The notes beneath the pieces were generated by a model that was given only the letters and a program-made list of their open reading frames with translations, ran no database searches and was not told the DNA's origin. The position numbers and the translations under genes were made by a program. A stretch of 26,352 nucleotides of DNA from CBDCOD01 sp965219665 (GTDB lineage Bacteria; Pseudomonadota; Gammaproteobacteria; CAKMZV01), in NCBI GenBank assembly GCA_965219665.1, contig CBDCOD010000013.1:1-26352 (forward strand), given 5' to 3'. Below are positions 24,154-26,352 of this stretch, in pieces; the first letter of the stretch is position 1; every line of letters begins with the position of its first letter.

Positions 24154-25258
24154 GTTGCTTCCTATAATTTTTACGATATTCGTCAATTAAAGTTAACTTT
24201 CCTTGATTTTCAAAATACCAAAACATCCAGCCATTACAACTTTCAGACTCTTTTATCATCGCTCCAATTTTATGTATTGAACCAGTACCAACTCCGTTTT
24301 TTATACTACCATCAGCCAATACAGTTGCAGAATGTTTTTTATTGCTTGTATAGATAATTTGAGATTCTTTTATGTAGTTAGATTTAACTAACTGCTCCAT
24401 GCTCACCCTTGCAATAGATTTTTTTTCAGGCTCTACAATTCTTAGATGTTTAAAATTATTATGGTCTATATCTTCTAATCGTTTTTTACTGATTTTTATA
24501 TATTCCTCTTCTTTTTCTATTCCGATACTTTTTCGATTGAGTTTTCTTGCAACTGCACAAGTTGTGCCACTACCAGAAAAAGGGTCTAAAACTAAATCTC
24601 CCTCGCTACTGCTAGATAAGATTACTCGTTTTAATAATTCCTCTGGTTTTTGGGTTGAATGGGCTTTTTTACCCTGCTCATTTTTAATTCTCTCGTTTCC
24701 TGTGCAAAGTGGAATTTGCCAAACAGAAGTCATTTGCTTGCCATTATTTAACTGCTTCATCACCTGATGATTAAAGGTGTATTTTTTTTGATTTTCTGAT
24801 TTCTTAGCCCAGATTAATGTTTCAGTTGCATTAGTAAAACGAACACCACGAAAATTAGGCATTGGATTGGTTTTATACCATTGCACATCGTTTAAAATCC
24901 AAAAACCTAAATCCATCATAATTTTGCCAACTCTGAAAATATTATGATATGAGCCAATAACCCAGATAGTAGCATCATCTGCCATAACTTCACGACAAGC
25001 AGAAAGCCAATCTTTAGTAAATATATCGTATTCTTCGTTAGTGGCAAATTTATCCCAATTATCATCAACCCCATCTACTTTAGTTTGGTTTGGTCTATAT
25101 AATTCCTGCTTTAATTGAAGATTGTATGGAGGGTCGGCAAAAATAAGATTTGCTGATTTTTCTGGCAGTTTTTTTAAAATATCAATACAATCTCCGTTAT
25201 AAATTCTATATCCAAAACCAATAACATCATTGTCAGAAAATTTCAGTTTTTTATCCAT
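24143..25258 (-). CDS. Adenine-specific DNA methyltransferase, M.HinfI-like with RAMA domain
   Basis: 371 residues. The catalytic motif DPPY (42-45 in FADPPYNLQL) comes before the SAM motif DPFSGSGTT (225-233), the beta-class order of N6-adenine methylases such as M.HinfI. The last ~75 residues (IIYTSNKKHSATVLADGSIK to GWMFWYFENQGK) match the RAMA domain that M.HinfI-like enzymes carry. It would protect host DNA from the paired endonuclease; GANTC is the likely target but unproven. The gene directly follows shared-type attC copy E with a 38-base gap and a weak ribosome site. It is translationally overlapped with the endonuclease, so the methylase is made first. Confidence 0.9.
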   Translation of the reverse strand: MDKKLKFSDNDVIGFGYRIYNGDCIDILKKLPEKSANLIFADPPYNLQLKQELYRPNQTKVDGVDDNWDKFATNEEYDIFTKDWLSACREVMADDATIWVIGSYHNIFRVGKIMMDLGFWILNDVQWYKTNPMPNFRGVRFTNATETLIWAKKSENQKKYTFNHQVMKQLNNGKQMTSVWQIPLCTGNERIKNEQGKKAHSTQKPEELLKRVILSSSSEGDLVLDPFSGSGTTCAVARKLNRKSIGIEKEEEYIKISKKRLEDIDHNNFKHLRIVEPEKKSIARVSMEQLVKSNYIKESQIIYTSNKKHSATVLADGSIKNGVGTGSIHKIGAMIKESESCNGWMFWYFENQGKLTLIDEYRKNYRKQHGL

Positions 25259-25296
25259 TGAATAATTTTACCAAATTGTAGTTATTGATGATAGCC

Positions 25297-25386
25297 GTAT
25301 AACGACGTTGCGGGTCAGCGCCAACCCGTTTGATGAGATGTTGCATTTTAGCACGCGGGTTGGTCAGGTGCAGCGCATTGTTGGGC
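25297..25386 (-). repeat. Shared-type attC, copy E
   Basis: 90 bp. R'' is GCCCAAC and R' is GTTATAC. The centre and right half are as in copies A-D, but the left arm differs (AATGCGCTGCACCTGACC in place of AAGGCGGCTGCAGCAGACC). It is the first site of the array on the comM side. Confidence 0.85.
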
Positions 25387-25415
25387 ATTTGTAATTTTTT
25401 GAATCCATTTAGTGC

Positions 25416-25517
25416 TCATGTAATACCTCCATTTATACGGGGAAAAATAAGTAGAACACGAGCGCCTGCTTTGGTTTGCTTTAATATCGCCATTGTCGTA
25501 TATCTTGATTTGCGCAT
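25416..25517 (-). pseudogene. Remnant of an IS3-family transposase OrfA
   Basis: Region 25387-25590 holds only this. The 33-codon frame MRKSRYTTMAILKQTKAGARV matches the start of IS3-group OrfA proteins (MRKSRFT..IVAILKE..AG), after which the helix-turn-helix part is missing and INGGIT resembles the later KYGGM. Its TGA overlaps an ATG (25419) of a 23-codon frame with GGAGG before it that runs into attC copy E and ends at 25348. A possible IS end, TGTAATACCCCC on the minus strand near 25575-25586, lies just after the comM stop. Probably a decayed insertion sequence at the array border. Confidence 0.45.
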
Positions 25518-25590
25518 AAAAAAACACCTGTTGAATGCATTATAGAATCTTCTATCAATTTCGCCGTATTGTTAGGGGGTATTACACTGG

Positions 25591-26352
25591 TTATTCCCTG
25601 TCAAAAGCGCGCAGTGCCAATGTTTGTGCAATCATACTCTTATCCACAGGCTTGTTATACCAATCCACATGTGTCTGTAAGAGTCTTAGAATACGGTAGA
25701 AGGCGCGCACCGATATATTCAGCTTAATCATTGCCTGCTTGAGGAAGGATAAAGCATCGCGCTCTAAAGCCAAAATACGCTTTACTTCTTTGCCACTGAG
25801 ATGTGCATTCAGTGTTCCTTGCCTTTCATATTGCTTGTCACGACACTGCGCTATGCGCTGTCGCCATCGTAGACTTTCTACTTCGCGACTAACTGGGTTG
25901 AGTATTTTATCAGGCGGTACTGATGCTAATATCAAATGCATATCTATTCTATCTAATAGCGGGCCGGATAATTTTTGACGATAGCGCTGCATATTATCAG
26001 GCGTGCAGCGACAGCGGGCTTGACCATAATAGCCACATGGGCACGGATTCATCGCGCACAGTAACTGTATTTGTGCAGGATAGGTAACCCGTGCACAGGC
26101 ACGAGTGATGTTGATAGTGCCATTTTCTAAGGGCTCACGCAACCCTTCTAAAGCATGGCGGCTAAACTCTAACAGTTCATCTAAAAATAATACACCTAAA
26201 TGTGCCAGGCTAACCTCACCAGGCAGAGCACGACTACCCCCTCCTACTAAGGATACCGAAGAAGCACTATGATGGGGTGCTCTAAACGGTGGTCGCAATA
26301 GTTCTTTTGAGTTTAGCCCCGCGCTTGATAAGGCATAAATAGCAGCACTTTG
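25591..26352 (-). CDS. comM: ComM/YifB Mg-chelatase-like AAA+ helicase, C-terminal part (5' partial)
   Basis: The frame is open at the right edge; about 253 residues are visible. RPPFRAPHHSASSVSLVGGG, the Walker B region GVLFLDELLEFSRHALEGLREPLE, the Cys cluster CAMNPCPCGYYG...CRC and GPLLDRIDMHL are signatures of ComM. It is a hexameric helicase that helps branch migration during natural transformation. The C-terminus ends LALRAFDRE, while E. coli YifB, as I recall it, continues about ten residues past the equivalent RAIDR; the end may have been trimmed when the adjacent IS or array inserted. The Walker A motif lies outside the window. Confidence 0.93.
   Translation of the reverse strand, partial: QSAAIYALSSAGLNSKELLRPPFRAPHHSASSVSLVGGGSRALPGEVSLAHLGVLFLDELLEFSRHALEGLREPLENGTINITRACARVTYPAQIQLLCAMNPCPCGYYGQARCRCTPDNMQRYRQKLSGPLLDRIDMHLILASVPPDKILNPVSREVESLRWRQRIAQCRDKQYERQGTLNAHLSGKEVKRILALERDALSFLKQAMIKLNISVRAFYRILRLLQTHVDWYNKPVDKSMIAQTLALRAFDRE

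Larger units (their letters stand above)
19189..25386 (-). mobile_element. Integron-type gene-cassette array without integrase (CALIN-like)
   Basis: The stretch carries 11 attC-like sites, each with RYYYAAC-type and GTTRRRY-type end boxes on the minus strand and, in most, internal inverted arms. All genes in it are also on the minus strand, one or two per cassette, with an attC after each stop, which is the integron cassette rule. No integrase gene is present: on the side where intI and attI would be expected (beyond 25386) lie an IS remnant and comM. The array starts two bases after the glmS stop. Cargo is restriction-modification, NYN and PIN nucleases, hicAB, a membrane protein and a decayed secreted protein. 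GC varies between cassettes: the restriction and NYN cassettes are AT-rich, the attC sites GC-rich. Confidence 0.85.

Noticed and set aside
19991..25386. Repeated ~90-bp blocks as a CRISPR array
   Set aside because: Spacing is irregular from tens of bases to 2 kb, genes lie between, and the ends fit attC boxes.

Overview
The window looks like the chromosome of a gammaproteobacterium with moderate to low GC. The evidence is the full-length FadE-type acyl-CoA dehydrogenase, the def-fmt-rsmB order, an aroK-aroB pair, a YgeA-type racemase, a YgiM-type SH3 protein and a ComM tail, all of gammaproteobacterial type. I cannot name a genus. Bases 1-19188 and 25591-26352 are housekeeping DNA. Bases 19189-25590 are an accessory island.

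Housekeeping part. Bases 1-3599 (+) carry the tail of ftsZ, then ftsL, ftsI and murE. These are division and cell-wall genes, but ftsZ sits upstream of ftsL, which is not the classical dcw order, and MurE lacks its N-terminal UDP-substrate domain. Bases 3679-10423 (-) are a tight operon read as valS, ygiM-like, def, fmt, rsmB, tsaB, serving translation and tRNA/rRNA modification. Bases 10634-13075 (-) hold fadE. Bases 13276-14642 (+) hold a GNAT acetyltransferase and a YgeA-type racemase. Bases 14631-17240 (-) are an overlapping tsaD-aroK-aroB operon. Bases 17310-19187 (+) hold glmS. At the right edge (-) is the C-terminal part of comM.

Accessory island. Between the 3' ends of glmS and comM lies an integron-type gene-cassette array with no integrase gene in the window (a CALIN-like array). 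I count 11 attC-like sites, all oriented with the minus strand like the genes. In array order (minus strand) they carry: an IS3-type transposase remnant; a HinfI-like type II restriction-modification pair; a small membrane protein; a NYN-domain putative nuclease with its own promoter and leader hairpin; a PIN-like nuclease with a long coiled coil; a frameshifted secreted Cys-rich protein; and a frameshifted hicA with intact hicB. Most recognisable cargo is nuclease, toxin-antitoxin or restriction related, so this is probably a defence-gene array.

The most unusual feature is the array layout. Each of four gene-specific attC sites is followed by a short ORF-less segment (17-73 nt) and then by a near-identical ~91-bp attC. 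There are five copies of this shared attC in all, so coding and non-coding cassettes alternate. The shared attC contains a 15-codon ORF that, in two copies, runs on to overlap the start codon of the next cassette gene.
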